Positions 49,259 through 60,705 of a DNA stretch of 64,000 nt are shown piece after piece; within the stretch, counting starts at the first letter, position 1; each line of letters opens with the position of its first letter. The position numbers and the translations under genes were made by a program. This stretch comes from Aporrectodea caliginosa (taxonomy: Eukaryota; Annelida; Clitellata; Crassiclitellata; Lumbricidae). Below the pieces are notes generated by a model that was given only the letters and a program-made list of their open reading frames with translations, had not been told where the DNA came from and ran no database searches. Location: assembly GCA_020284085.1 (NCBI GenBank), contig JACEVL010000335.1, positions 1,154,979 to 1,218,978 of the forward strand, in the 5' to 3' direction.

Positions 49259-50270
49259 CTGCACCAACATCCAACATTGCAGTGTATAATGGGATGAAGG
49301 ACAATGCTAGCAATGCTAACGTATGGCTAAGGCAAGACTATATAGGACTAAGACAAGTTAGACTGACTTATGACTCATACACATGAATAAAGACTAAGAC
49401 ACACAGGACTAGCATAGGACAAATATAGGACAAACTTCGCGAAACGACAAAGATAGGAATAACGTAGGACAAAGACAGTTCTTACTCAGGACAAAGATAG
49501 GACTACCTTAGTACAAAGACAAGACTAACCTAGGACACAGATAGAACTAACTTCGTGAATAAAAAAAGACATCACTGACTTAGGACAAAGACAAGTGTAA
49601 CTTAGGACAAAGACAGGACCTAAGACAAAGATAGTTCTAGCTCAGTACAAAGTTAGGACTAACTTCACTAATCGACAAGGATAGGACTAACTTTGAATAA
49701 AGACAGGACTTACGGCAAAGACAGTTCTAACTTAGTACAAATACTGGAATACCCATCACTTAACATAAATACGAGACCAACCTAGTACAAAGACAGGACT
49801 AATTTAGGACAAAGATACGACTAACTTCGCGAATCGTGTCGAATAGGTCCTTGATGAACCCGGACAGTTCATCGTCCTCAATTGTTCCATCTCGATTCTG
49901 AAACAAAATCGAAATTAACTTCATTACAGTCTTATCTGATCCAATCAGATCATTTATTTAGCGCCGTTACACTAATGCTTTAAGCTTCTGTGAATGGCTG
50001 CATCAAATGAAATCGAAGTCAAAATCGATTTCAGAACCCAGGTCGAAATGGCTGTCGAAGTCAAAGACTTTCGTATTATGTTCGAATTCCATCTCATCTG
50101 AATGAGTCTCATCTGATCTGAACAGAATTGCTGGTTAAGTGAACGAATGAATTGATAGATGTATTAAATGGACGTTTGACTGCAGGATTAACTTTTTAAT
50201 AACACTTTAGAGTCATTGATTGACTGACTAGTGATTGATCGATTGACTGATTGATTGATTGCTTGCTTGC

Positions 50271-50326
<56 letters not shown>

Positions 50327-50401
50327 CGGATTGATTAACTAACTGACTGACTGACTGACTGAATGAATGAATAATTCATTGACTGATTGACTGACTGACT
50401 C

Positions 50402-50474
<73 letters not shown>

Positions 50475-53431
50475 CTGATTGATTGACTAATTGATTGACT
50501 GATTGTCTAACTGACTGAATAACTGACTGACTCACTCACTCACTCACTTATTGAATGACTGATTTATATATTGACTATCAAAGACTTACGCTGTCGTAAC
50601 GAGTGAATAAGTTATCTAGAATTCGACCAGTTATTCTCTGTGGATGCTAAAAAAATAAAACCAATTATTTAGCTCCACTCTGAAACCGATCAACCAATAT
50701 GTCTGGAAATGCAGCATATTGACAATGACTATGATAATGACTATGACTTTGAGAGTGCTTATGACTATGACTATGACACAGACTCACCTATTCAGTGATT
50801 GATGCTTTGCGGATTACGATAACGCAGATATAGAAATTCCCGGATTGGATTGGTCGACAATGACTACGAATATGACCACGAATATCACGATGACTATGAC
50901 TGTGACGTTGACTAGGACTAGGACTATGACCACGGATATGACGATGACAATGACGATGACTTTGACACTGACCATTACGACGATTAGGGCGACGACAATT
51001 AACGCAATTAAAATGATACAATACCTTGAAAACCGGTTTTCGTAAGTAATTCTCCTTCACGCGAAGTAATCTGTCAAGTGAAAAGCGGAAAGGTCAAGGT
51101 CAGAGTCAGGGTCAAGGTCGCGCTGAACCAGTGTCTAATAACAGCTCTTTTGAGAACCTTATGGAGATGCTACTCAGGGATCCGTTTCATATAATTCCAG
51201 GAGCTCTGTGTCACCATCCGTATTGTTAATAGGCGGTCCTAGTAAAAGCGAGTCCTTCTCGTCTCGCCTGATGTATCACCGTCAGCATATGGAATGAATG
51301 AAGTTTTTTGTTGAAAGTAGTGACTCCATCAGTTACTACATTTTTAACAGTTTTTCATGCTTTACATAACAAAATACCAACTTAATGGAATTGAATCGAT
51401 TAGTCGAAGTTAAATGAAGGAGATTAATCGATTAATTTTTGTAATCAGTATCTGCCTAATATTTAGTAATGCACTGTAACTAAGAATTAAATTATGTGGC
51501 GCCAGTGTCTTTGTTATCGAAGTGTTTGAGACGGTAAACTTACTTTGCCATTTCACTCAGATGTAACTTTCCGTCGTGGTTACGGTCAAAGAGTTTCAGC
51601 TGAAACATGTTACAAGATAATTGTCAAATGTTAGACCATAGCTGTAACATTTTAAAACGTAACTATGGCATGATTAAACGTAACTGCAACTTGTTTAAAA
51701 GTATATCTAACATGTTGAAACGTAACTGTAACATGTTGGAAAGTGAACTGTGATGTTTTAAAGTGTAAAGTGTAACTATAACATGCAATCAATCCACATG
51801 TCATAGACGTAATTGCGATAGCAATATGTTTACGGTAACATATTAAACCGTAATTGCAGCATGTAACACCTTAACAGAACATGCTAGAGCATCACTGTAA
51901 CATGTTAAAAGGTAACTGTAACGTGTTACACCTTAATAGACCATGTTACTGCGTCACAAAACATGACAAACGGTAACTGTAACATGTTACAAAGTAGGTT
52001 ACCACATGTCATAGACGTAACTGCGATACAAAAGCTACTTAAAGAATCCAGATCTTGCTCTAGGACTTGCAGTCAACATCGGAGTTGTCCCAGAATGCAT
52101 CAGAGATTTCCGAGTTCCTGTTTCCGGCAAGTCAGGTCGTCGCTCTACGGTCCCTGGGGTCCATCTAGCCCCACGATATTGTACAGCAGATCGTGCAACA
52201 CATACTTTTCATGTCTCTCTCGAACGCTGGGATGGAACAGGAACCTTTTCCAAGTAAATCCTATTTATGATGCCCCTTTATAAGATCTCTTAGATAGCCA
52301 TGCTCCACTGATACTGGGAGGTATTTGAAATACGCTGTAGAATTGTTCATACACAGTGTATATACATGCATACATACATACGTACCCACATACATACCTA
52401 AATAGAATTATATATGCATACATACATACGTATCCACATACATACCTAAATAAAATTGTATATGCATACCTACATAACATAGATATTATACGTACACAAA
52501 TAAATAAATAAATAAACACGCACGTGCATACATGTATTATAATTATGTATTTAATTAATCGATTTGCTAATTAGTACCATTGTGTCGGTATATTCTTGAA
52601 GTTTTTCTTCGCTGACTTTTCCTTTCTTTTTCGATTCTTCGAGTAAACTCATTATGAAATTCTGCGAAAGTTCACATCAAAAAGAAGAAACTTATTCACC
52701 CAGAAGAAACAACAGCAACGTATGTGGCATTCGATCAGACACGTCTGTCTTCTCACCAAACCGGCCACACCTTAAGTTATAGGCCCACGTTCATTCTATA
52801 CTGTTTGGAACCGGACATAGCCATGCTACGCATTTTATGATCTTCATAATTACGTTATTTATCGCCGAATTCTTGTTGATAATCATAATAATAATTGTCG
52901 TTGTCATCATCATCAAATCATCAGCTGCAGCAGCTTATCATCGTCATAGACATTATCATCACCTGCATCATCATCACCATCGCCTTCATCAGTAACAGCC
53001 TAAAATATAGTAATGTACTGTTACTAAGAATTTAATTATGTGGCGCCAAAGTCTTTGTTATCGAAGTGGTTGAGACGGTAATCATCATCGCCTTCATCAT
53101 TTCAGCATCATCATCGTAGTCATCATTACCATAGTTATCATCATCATCTTCATCATTACCATAGTCACCATCATCGTCATCATAATACTATAATCGTAAT
53201 GGTGATGAACGATAATAGTCCAACTAATGATCATCGCGTGAGGAGATAAAAGGCTTTGCAGTTCAACGAACCTTTAGTTCGTTCGCCTCAATCAGACCAT
53301 TGGAGTTTGCATCAAACTTCCTCCATATCTGAACACATGCATATACATTTATATATATTTATATATATACATAAACATATTATATTTATTAAGTTATATA
53401 TAATTTATATTAATTTACGACAGTACATATA

Positions 53432-53491
<60 letters not shown>

Positions 53492-56400
53492 TCATAAAAA
53501 CTGATACAAGCAATCGATTCAAACACAGATGCAAACATAGTTATATACATGTACAGTTGTACATGACACCTGAAAAGATATGTATTATATATGCATATAT
53601 ATGATATATATATATATATATATAAGTGAGCTTAATCGATTAATACATCAGCTGTATCTGTGTACTTAATGTGAATCTGTGAGTGCAGGAGTAAACGAGA
53701 GGAGCATCTATCGCTTTTCCACTCAGTAACTCCGAGTCATTCAGTTAAGAGGAATATTTATGTCTCAGAGATACGCGTACATTAGGCTATATATAATATT
53801 ATATTATATAACATATATATTATATACACACACATCTACACACACAGATATATATATATATATATATATAAGATATAGCCTACTTCTATGTAAGATAGGC
53901 CTATGTGTATTTAGATCGACGTTATGCATGCTTGCATAAATAACTCTTCTATAAGTGTGAGATTTATGCGTGCGGTAAGTATTAATGGTGTATTTCTGTT
54001 GGAAGAATGCTTTGAATGCTTGTATGTATGCTTGTATGCTTGTAAGTATGCTTGAATGTATGCATATGTTTGTTTAATATGTATATGTGCGGTTTGGTAA
54101 TCCATCGGTTGATACATTGTGCATTAGGCAACGGCATGATGGAAGTTACTAATTAGCAATTATGTATGTATGTATGTATGTATGCATGTATGCATGTATG
54201 CATGTATGCATGTATGTATGTAGGCCCTATGTATGTATGCATGCATGCATGCATGTATGTATGTATGTATGCAAGCATGCATGCATGTTTGTATGTGTGC
54301 ATGTGTGTTTGTATGTATGCATATATGTGTGTGTAAACTATAGGTTACTAGGGATTTGATGGATGGATTGACGGACGGACCGACATGTGGAAGGATGATT
54401 TAACTCTCTCATTTTCTTTGAAAACTTATTTCATCCCATGCCCCATTTGACCCACGTGCCTGTATAATTGTATGCTAATAGGTCATTCGAATCAATAATA
54501 TAGTCATTTCTATGTAACTGGGTCATTAGAATTTAATGTCGAAGGTCGGCGATCGATAAGCAATAGGTGGCGCCAGAAACACTGACTCGTGGCGCTTAAT
54601 TGGACGAATGATTAATTGAATCAGTGTTAATCAGGGTAATTGAACTACGCCTATTATTACTATATGGTAATTGAAATGTTATATAGGAGAGCCCCATAGA
54701 ACATCCCTGATTTGCATGGGTATCAATTTGCCTTTTATACTTCGAACCAGAGAGACAGAGACAGACAGAGACAGAGACAGACAGAGAGACAAAGATAGTG
54801 GGGAGAGACATAGTCAAAGATTATGGACAGCTAGAGAGACAGACAGACAGACAGGCAGACGGAAAGATAGATAATTACAGCTGGATAGATACACATAGAG
54901 ACATACATGTAGGAAGAAAAATCAATAATAATTTTTTATATAAGAGATGGACAAAAAGAGAGAGAAAGGCAAAAAGAGAGAGAAAGGCAAAAACAGAGAG
55001 AAAGGCAAAAAGAGAGAGAAAGGCAAAAACAGAGAGAAAGGCAAAAACAGAGAGAAAGGCAAAAACAGAGAGAAAGGCAAAAAGAGAGAGAAAGGCAAAA
55101 ACAGAGAGAAAGGCAAAAAGAGAGAGAAAGGCAAAAAGAGAGAGAAAGGCAAAAAGAGAGAGAAAGGCAAAAAGAGAGAGAAAGGCAAAAAGAGAGAGAA
55201 AGGCAAAGAGCAGTGAAGGTCAGGAGGAGGCAGTCAGAACAGTCAGAAATAACCTTCAACAGACAGACAGACAGAAGGGAGAGACAGACAGACAGAGAGG
55301 GGATAGAGACAGACAGACAGAGCCCTGGGAGAGAGACTGAGACTATAGAGCAACACCATAAGAGTGACTGGTAGAGATGACTAGGGACACATGAAGACAG
55401 AGAGATAGAAAGACAGAAAAGACAGGCAGACAGGCAGGCAGACGGATGGACAGACAGAAGTACACACTCAGAAGGAGAGACCAAAGTAGGCAATGAATCA
55501 GTCAACGTTACCTATAGTAATCTATACAGGATGTTGTGAGAAACCGTTTACCATAGCAACGCTGTTCTTTTGTTAGATTACTGCTATCTTATTCGTGCTT
55601 AAGCCAAGAGAACTGAGAAACTCCAGACTTAACTGTTTCTGAATTACAAAGATCTGAAGTAAGTAAGTCTATGGGGGTAAGATTGAGTGAAATAACCTTC
55701 ATGAAAGCCTCTGAGGAATCGAGAGGATGGTCTCGCCTGAAGAGAAGCAGAAAGTTCTCCTCCGTTGGCAGAATGCCAGCCATCTGCAAAGAAACGTCAT
55801 CTTCATTATCACCATCATCATAGTCATCGTTATCATCATCAGCAGCAGCATCAATATATCATTATCATCATTATCAGCAGCAGTACACTTATCGTCCGTC
55901 ACCGTTACAGGTAAGTGGTTACTTACCTAACGGCTTAATCCAGATCCCTTGCCTGCAATAGGTCCCTCTCTATGGAATCGACTTCTCCTTCTATACGCTC
56001 TACAATCCTCTCTGGTAGCAGCTCCACCTCTTACTCTCACCTTAAAACCTTCCTTTTCTCTCGGAGTACCTCGCACTGGGAGCGCTTCTGAAAGGCTTAT
56101 GCTATGAGAAGCGCTTTATAATGATCAATACAATGCCTTTTCCCAATGTTTAGTCAAAGCGCCGAGAGGTAACGACAACGGCCTCGGAATGCTTTCGAGA
56201 ATTGTGGTTGAGAAATGGCATTGACAGCTCCAGGGACACAGAAGGTGCGAAATAAAAACGGTGGGCATACATACCGCACCAAAAAGTTCAGGTTAAACAT
56301 TCCGACGACCCTCCTCTTCTACTATGACACATGATCACTATAGTCTGAATTGCCCATTTATTGCCCAAATATCTACGTGCCTTAAGAATTACATTTCTCG

Positions 56401-59400
56401 AAATGCTTATCCACCTTAGGCTGCCTCTCTATCTTACCGGACTCCTCTTCTGGATACTGACCTGATTACGGCTTGGTTTTGGCGCGCCATCGCTTTCTGT
56501 CTTGTGAATTATAAATCTGGCGCTTCCACTGCGGGATCCATATGGAGCTTTACTCTAATCTTAATAGCGCAATTATTTAGCGCCTTTTCTAAAGCCCCGC
56601 CTTTACCTCGACGATGTCGATTCTGCTGTCTTCGTTTTCGTCATAGGCCGACATGAAGGTCTCTCTCATCAACGCCAACGCATGCTCCGATACAACCTAT
56701 GCAACGACAATCATCATCACTCAACGACGACAATCGTCACCACCATCATAATCGTCATCATTTTCATCATGAAGTGACTGTACCGACAATTACGATGACG
56801 ATGATTATGACGACCTTGATGACTAGGCCCTACATTGAAAATGACGATGACGACGAATCGACGATTATTATGATGCGTATGACACCAATGACGATGACGA
56901 CGTTTATATCGACGAAGATGGCAACAATGACGATGACGGCGGTTTACCTTGGAGCTTACCTTATACTTGCTTGACTTTGCCTAAACTTACCCTACCAAAA
57001 ACCACATCTGGTCTTGCCTAAACATACCTCCATGTATTGACTATACCTATTTTAAAAGAGAACTGAAAATAGGCTACCTATTAAAATACAGTGAAAACTA
57101 GCTTTGTTAGAAATAATAGGTCTTTACTGAACAAATTATCCCTGTGAATTCTGACTTGACCAACTTGGATGCAAACATTCCTTAGTTATGTAGTATTATT
57201 TTAAATAGTGCTTTACTTAGTTTTACTTCATTTCATTTTTTTTTCTATTTTATTTCATTTTTATTTCATTTTTCATAATCTTGTCATAAAATTTGCCTCT
57301 GTTTACTTTGGTTTTGATTTGTTTGCTCTATGAACTTGCTAATGATTTGTTTAATGTGTAAAATGTCTAATGTATAGTACTAAAACTATTTGGACTCAGC
57401 TGCCTGTTAGCATAATTTGTTCTCATAATTTGTTCTGGATCTGTGTGACACTAAACGTTGACTGAAATGTTAACCAGGTACTAGGGGCCAGGGTGGCATA
57501 AGCTGTTAGCTTTTTCCTGGCTTCCTGTTGCGCAGTGACTGATCTGTTTTTGCCATGATGTGTACTGTTATTTGTTCTGTTTCTGACGCAATAAATAATA
57601 AATAATAAATAATAATAATAATAATTAGACTTAAGTATTCTTGTCTTAACTTAGCTAACCTTAGATTTAGCTACTTGCACGGTCTTGCATAACTTACCTC
57701 AGCCTTGATTGCCTAACCTTGACAGACCGGCCTTCAATTGTCTGACGTGACATAATTTTGCCTCATCTTGTCCTGTTTCGTCACCTAAATTTTGAAATGA
57801 GAGTTAATTCTCACCCACTTTTCCGGCACATATCAGATCTCACCTAGATCTGCTGAACGAATTAATTCTTACCTAAATTTCTGAACAAATAGATTCCGAC
57901 CTAACTTTGGTAAAATCTCACCTCGGATCCGACTGCTGTTGCGTTGACACTGGAGACAAGTTCACGAAAGAATTTATCCAGTTCACTTCCTTCGATGTAA
58001 CCATTACCTGTTTACAACATTCAAATGTAAACGCAGACGTAAACGTAACCGTAAATGTAAATGTAGGAATAGAATTAGTGCAATGCCCTGAGTTAACCTC
58101 AAGAGCTAACTAACTTTGGATATAAGATGCTAGAGACTTCATTTTCTTAGCCTCGGCATATAAGAGTAACGGCCACTTCTCTCCGTCAGCGTTTGATCTT
58201 CACACCAATAGTGTACGGTCGGTGTGCTCACTTTCAAGTTCGAAGCTATGAAGCTTAAGTGGTGCAGAACGTTCGAAAAATCTGTCTTACCTAACGGCGA
58301 TTTGGACTCCAACCTCCATAAATGACGTAACGCAATTTTGCCCGATTTTTAACCCCCTCGTCACACTTCGTCACAAAAGTAACCCCCCCCCCCGAAAATT
58401 ACGTCACAAATCTCTGACCCCTCAACGAAAATTCCATTTCATACTAAAACATGTTTCAAATCACATTTATTGTCATTGTAATAAGTATTTAATGTGGTGG
58501 CACTGCACTCTGATGTATTAATGTAGAAAGTCAGGTATTAAAAAGGAGTCGTTGGAAAGTTGATAATAACATTAACTTGAATATTCATCGTCAAACCAAC
58601 AACTATTGATTTTCAGAATATTTTGTAGTAGAGCAATTAAGCAAAATGGAAAGAGTAGAATTACCACAATAACATATTGATTCCACAGAATGAAAAGCTG
58701 TTAGAATCATTGGAATTAAAATGCTTAATATAAACAATTTATTCAAAGATTTACAGAATTTATGCTTAACCATTCTCCCATGGCGAAGCAAAATAGCCTA
58801 CTCCTTCATGGAACAAATAGGGAGAGCATGAACATTTTAAAATCTGACGGTGACCAAATATTTAAATAATTAGAAAATTATAAATAATGGTGCCAGTATA
58901 ACCTACATTAAAGTAATTTATAAAAAAAATAATGAACATTTAATACTCAAAATTAGTGCTATTATTGTTAAAATTAAATTGTTGTTAATTGTTAAATTTA
59001 ATTACATAGACCTGATGTGACGTCAGAAGACTTGTCCATGGAGCGACCAACCCTCGGATCGAGGATGGTTGAAGACAAGACAAGATGTGACGTCACATTT
59101 CTCAAACCCCCACCCCATGTCACACATCGTCACAAATTCCCGACCCCTAAGTGCGTGGCGTCATTTATGGACGGCCTCTGATTGTCAAGCTCGCCAACCA
59201 TATCGTATATAGGCCTATAGGCCTAGTAGTAGGCCTAATAAACGAGTGTTGATTGATTTAATTATTGATTCTAACTGTAAATGTAACTATGAATGTTAAT
59301 GTAAGCGGGTGTAAATGTTAAGCTAAATGTACCTGTGAATGTAATCATGTTTTGATGAAGAAGTTATGTAACACTGGGTTAATGTTAAGTCAAGTTAGCA

Positions 59401-59778
59401 CATGACAGGCAAGTGATATATAGTAAGGTAATGTAAGTGAATATAAAGTAGGATAAGGTAAGGTCAGATATGGCATAAGGCATGTTAAGCTAAGCAGAGC
59501 TCCTAAAAGAGAGTAAATTAAGATAGCGAGAGTTAAGTAAGATATCTCAAGGTGAGAAGACAATTTAGTTCTAGTCATACCAAAATAAAGTCAGGTGGAG
59601 TAGGTCAGTGAAGGCAAGGACACGTTAGACTGGTGAAGAGCAGCTGACTCCACCTACCGTCGACGTCGTAATGTTCCCAGACTTCCATGAAATGAGTGGC
59701 CGTGAATGGCAGCAACTCTCGGGTCTTGGCATGACGAAACTGGCGCAGGAAGTTCTCATCCATCTCCGAGGCCGACAT
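49091..59778 (-). CDS. CALB2: Calretinin/calbindin-type hexa-EF-hand calcium-binding protein (Cbp53E-like), eleven coding exons
   Basis: Exons in transcript order: 59778-59658, 58007-57922, 56696-56607, 55783-55697, 53328-53272, 52661-52578, 51599-51544, 51070-51025, 50646-50590, 49897-49826, 49258-49091. They sum to 924 nt, 307 residues plus stop, close to the 310 of fly Cbp53E. All ten junctions are GT-AG and in phase. Six EF-hand loops are visible, each D at position 1 and E at 12: DVDGNGYIEGSE, DENEDSRIDIVE, DANSNGLIEANE, DRNHDGKLHLSE, DSNRDGTIEDDE, DLNKDGKLSRSE. Family hallmarks between hands include LPTEENFLLLFR, EYTDTMLKLFD and an ENYL stretch in place of ENFL. The protein is a cytosolic calcium buffer or sensor, in this family mostly neuronal. 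Start: ATG 59778 gives the family length. The frame is open a further 35 nt to an acceptor, so a 5' exon exists. Confidence 0.92.
49300..49825 (-). repeat. Intronic minisatellite carrying copies of the neighbouring 5' splice site
   Basis: Degenerate ~18-25 bp units (GGACAAAGA.AGGACTAACTT on the plus strand). On the coding strand, segments at about 49,436, 49,552 and 49,669 read like CGCGAA|GTTTGTC, CACGAA|GTTAGTT and AGTGAA|GTTAGTC. They mimic the exon 10 end CGCGAA|GTTAGTC at 49,826. Confidence 0.7.
49826..49897 (-). CDS. CALB2: Hexa-EF-hand gene exon 10 (EF5 loop)
   Basis: 72 nt, acceptor TTTCAG, donor GTTAGT, phase 0. It encodes NRDGTIEDDELSGFIKDLF and finishes EF5. The last bases of this exon and its donor are echoed in the intronic minisatellite next to it. 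Confidence 0.9.
50215..50585. repeat. (GATT)n/(GACT)n microsatellite
   Basis: Tetranucleotide array in the intron between exons 9 and 10 of the EF-hand gene, next to the exon 9 donor. Confidence 0.95.
50590..50646 (-). CDS. CALB2: Hexa-EF-hand gene exon 9 (helix entering EF5)
   Basis: 57 nt, acceptor TTTTTTTAG, donor GTAAGT, phase 0. It encodes ILDNLFTRYDS, the incoming helix and first two loop residues of EF5. Confidence 0.88.
50725..50990. repeat. TATGAC/GATGAC hexamer-like repeats
   Basis: Degenerate ATGACNATGAC repeats in the intron between exons 8 and 9. The Thr/Met frame is an artefact. Confidence 0.7.
51025..51070 (-). CDS. CALB2: Hexa-EF-hand gene exon 8 (EF4-EF5 linker)
   Basis: 46 nt, acceptor CTTGACAG, donor GTATTG. 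It encodes LLRVKENYLRKPVFK, the counterpart of the LLPVQENFL segment of vertebrate members. This small exon is easily missed by gene finders. Confidence 0.88.
51544..51599 (-). CDS. CALB2: Hexa-EF-hand gene exon 7 (EF4 loop)
   Basis: 56 nt, acceptor ATGTTTCAG, donor GTAAGT, phase 2. It encodes LKLFDRNHDGKLHLSEMA, a canonical calcium loop. Confidence 0.92.
51600..52020 (-). repeat. Intronic repeats of GTAACTGTAACATGTT, abutting the exon 7 acceptor
   Basis: About a dozen degenerate copies. The acceptor itself reads GTAACATGTTTCAG, so the array includes the 3' splice-site sequence. Confidence 0.65.
52021..52577. other. Intron DNA, no gene recognised
   Basis: A non-repetitive stretch at 52,030-52,270 has an open frame without a known domain. 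TACATACATA-type repeats follow. Confidence 0.35.
52578..52661 (-). CDS. CALB2: Hexa-EF-hand gene exon 6 (EF3-EF4 linker)
   Basis: 84 nt, acceptor TTTCGCAG, donor GTACTA. It encodes NFIMSLLEESKKKGK and KLQEYTDTM, matching the linker helix before EF4 in the family. Confidence 0.9.
53272..53328 (-). CDS. CALB2: Hexa-EF-hand gene exon 5 (EF3 loop)
   Basis: 57 nt, acceptor GTTCAG, donor GTTCGT, phase 0. It encodes IWRKFDANSNGLIEANELK, a complete EF-hand loop with D1, N3, N5, E12. Confidence 0.9.
53340..54360. repeat. (TA)n and (TATG)n-rich intron DNA
   Basis: (TA)n lies at 53,434-53,491, 53,600-53,625 and 53,848-53,870. (TATG/CATG)n lies at 54,160-54,320. Confidence 0.85.
54750..55465. repeat. 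GACA-rich DNA with an 18-bp tandem repeat
   Basis: About 14 copies of AAAAAGAGAGAGAAAGGC (or AAAAACAGAGAGAAAGGC) lie at 54,955-55,207, flanked by (GACAGA)n. The 18-bp period leaves Lys/Glu/Arg and Phe/Leu/Ser frames open on both strands. Confidence 0.95.
55697..55783 (-). CDS. CALB2: Hexa-EF-hand gene exon 4 (EF2-EF3 linker)
   Basis: 87 nt with acceptor TTTGCAG and donor GTTATT. It encodes GILPTEENFLLLFRR and SSEAFMK, near-identical to the linker in calbindins and calretinins. This was the clearest anchor for the family call. Confidence 0.93.
55940..56135 (+). pseudogene. L2/CR1-like LINE 3' fragment with hairpin tail
   Basis: GPSLWNRLL and TLKPSFSL frames match the RT C-terminal block. The tail GGGAGCGCTTCTGAAAGG then GAGAAGCGCTTTATAATG is the paired 3' stem. 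Confidence 0.65.
56607..56696 (-). CDS. CALB2: Hexa-EF-hand gene exon 3 (EF2)
   Basis: 90 nt, phase 0 at both ends, acceptor GCATAG, donor GTAAAG. It carries the EF2 loop DENEDSRIDIVE, where position 6, usually Gly, is Ser. Confidence 0.88.
56697..57921. repeat. Intron with CTTACC-type repeats and a LINE-like 3' tail
   Basis: Repeated CTTACCT, TCTCACC and CTAACCTT units (GGTAAG/GGTGAGA on the coding strand) lie at 56,945-57,060 and 57,640-57,915. A retroposon 3' end with (AATAAAT)n at 57,470-57,625 resembles LINE tails. Confidence 0.45.
57922..58007 (-). CDS. CALB2: Hexa-EF-hand gene exon 2 (rest of EF1)
   Basis: 86 nt. It begins with the two bases completing the Gly codon, then NGYIEGSELDKFFRELVSS. 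Acceptor GTAAACAG; donor GTGAGA, phase 0. The FFRELVSS-NAT segment resembles fly Cbp53E closely. Confidence 0.9.
58085..58314 (-). mobile_element. SINE-like dispersed repeat, interrupted copy
   Basis: Same family as 32,300-32,545 (CTTAGCCTCGGCATA, GTGTACGGTCGGTGT). Its tRNA-like end is displaced to about 59,180-59,205 by the transposon below. Confidence 0.55.
58315..59180. mobile_element. DNA transposon, unclassified, inserted in a SINE
   Basis: Ends TCCATAAATGACG (58315) and, inverted near 59,172, TCCATAAATGACG. GTCACA-rich subterminal repeats on both sides. The interior is AT-rich without a transposase. A hAT-like origin is likely; the exact duplication is unclear. Confidence 0.55.
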
Positions 59779-59813
59779 CCCGTCAAGCACCCAGCCTCCG
59801 AAGCAGCCAGTTC
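59658..59813 (-). CDS. CALB2: Hexa-EF-hand gene, first coding exon (start of EF1)
   Basis: The acceptor lies at 59814-59815 (TACACAG) and the donor GTAGGT follows 59658, phase 1. The proposed start ATG is at 59778-59776. It encodes MSASEMDENFLRQFRH and later HFMEVWEHYDVDG, the helix entering EF-hand 1. The 35 nt before the ATG are open and may be 5' UTR or coding. Confidence 0.85.
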
Positions 59814-60317
59814 CTGTGTACGTATAAAGGCTCTACAGAAATTCTCAAATGCATCCTTAAACGTGTACCTACATTAAGTTACATATGTACGTACATATAC
59901 AGTATATGCATACCATTGCTTATTAGGCAGTATGTGTACACACGTACATGTAAGTATTAATGTATGTTTGGGTGGTTCTTATTGGACAGAAAACTTTCTT
60001 CCTGAAGACCAAAAGACAGACAGGCAGATAGACAGACAGCCAGAGAGGACCATTCTCCGTTTCGTGTCATCATGTCCTTGTAACTGTTAATAACTTAATA
60101 TCCTTGATATGCTGAATTCTATGAGCTGATATTGCAGATGAGGCTCTAAGTCTAACTATAGTTCTCGATAGTCGTCACATGATTGAAATTGCTGTATCTG
60201 AGCTGTGACAAAGACGATGATATCGACTGCAAGACTTGAAACAACTCTGCTCCTAACATCATCCGAGACTGCCATCTGGTAGCTGGACCTGTCAACGTAT
60301 TCCTATTGAGGCTGGAA

Positions 60318-60386
60318 AAGTCTAGATGTCATGATCTTTAAACACTTCCAGCCTGGAAGTGTTTAAAGATCATGACATCTAGACTT
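60318..60386. repeat. Perfect 34-bp palindrome (one central base)
   Basis: Left arm starts AAGTCTAGATGTCATGATCT, right arm is its exact reverse complement. 69 bp in all. Confidence 0.9.
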
Positions 60387-60524
60387 CTTGAAGGTCCAAG
60401 AGCACGACAACAGCTCTTAAAACTATTTCTAGGCTGTGATAATGACAAATGAACCAAAACAAATCCTTTCCCATTTTACTTTCCATTCTTCTAACATTTT
60501 CTTTCCTTTTACGTGTAGCACTTT

Positions 60525-60705
60525 CTGTCTGTGTCTGTCTGTGTCTGTCTGTGTCTGTCTGTGTCTGTCTGTGTCTGTCTGTGTCTGTCTGTGTCTGTCT
60601 GTGTCTGTCTGTGTCTGTCTGTGTCTGTCTGTGTCTGTCTGTGTCTGTCTGTGTCTGTCTGTGTCTGTCTGTGTCTGTCTGTGTCTGTCTGTGTCTGTCT
60701 GTCTC
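60525..60705 (+). repeat. (CTGTCTGTGT)n, about 18 units
   Basis: Nearly perfect 10-bp tandem array. Its Cys/Leu/Ser/Val frames are not genes. Confidence 0.95.

Noticed and set aside
51963..52283. Possible extra exon of the EF-hand gene, 106-residue plus-strand frame
   Set aside because: Wrong strand for that gene, the exons on either side join in phase without it, and no domain is seen.
54798..55505. Lys/Glu/Arg and Phe/Leu/Ser repeat proteins of 180-189 residues
   Set aside because: Read-through of an 18-bp tandem repeat; the opposite strand is equally open.
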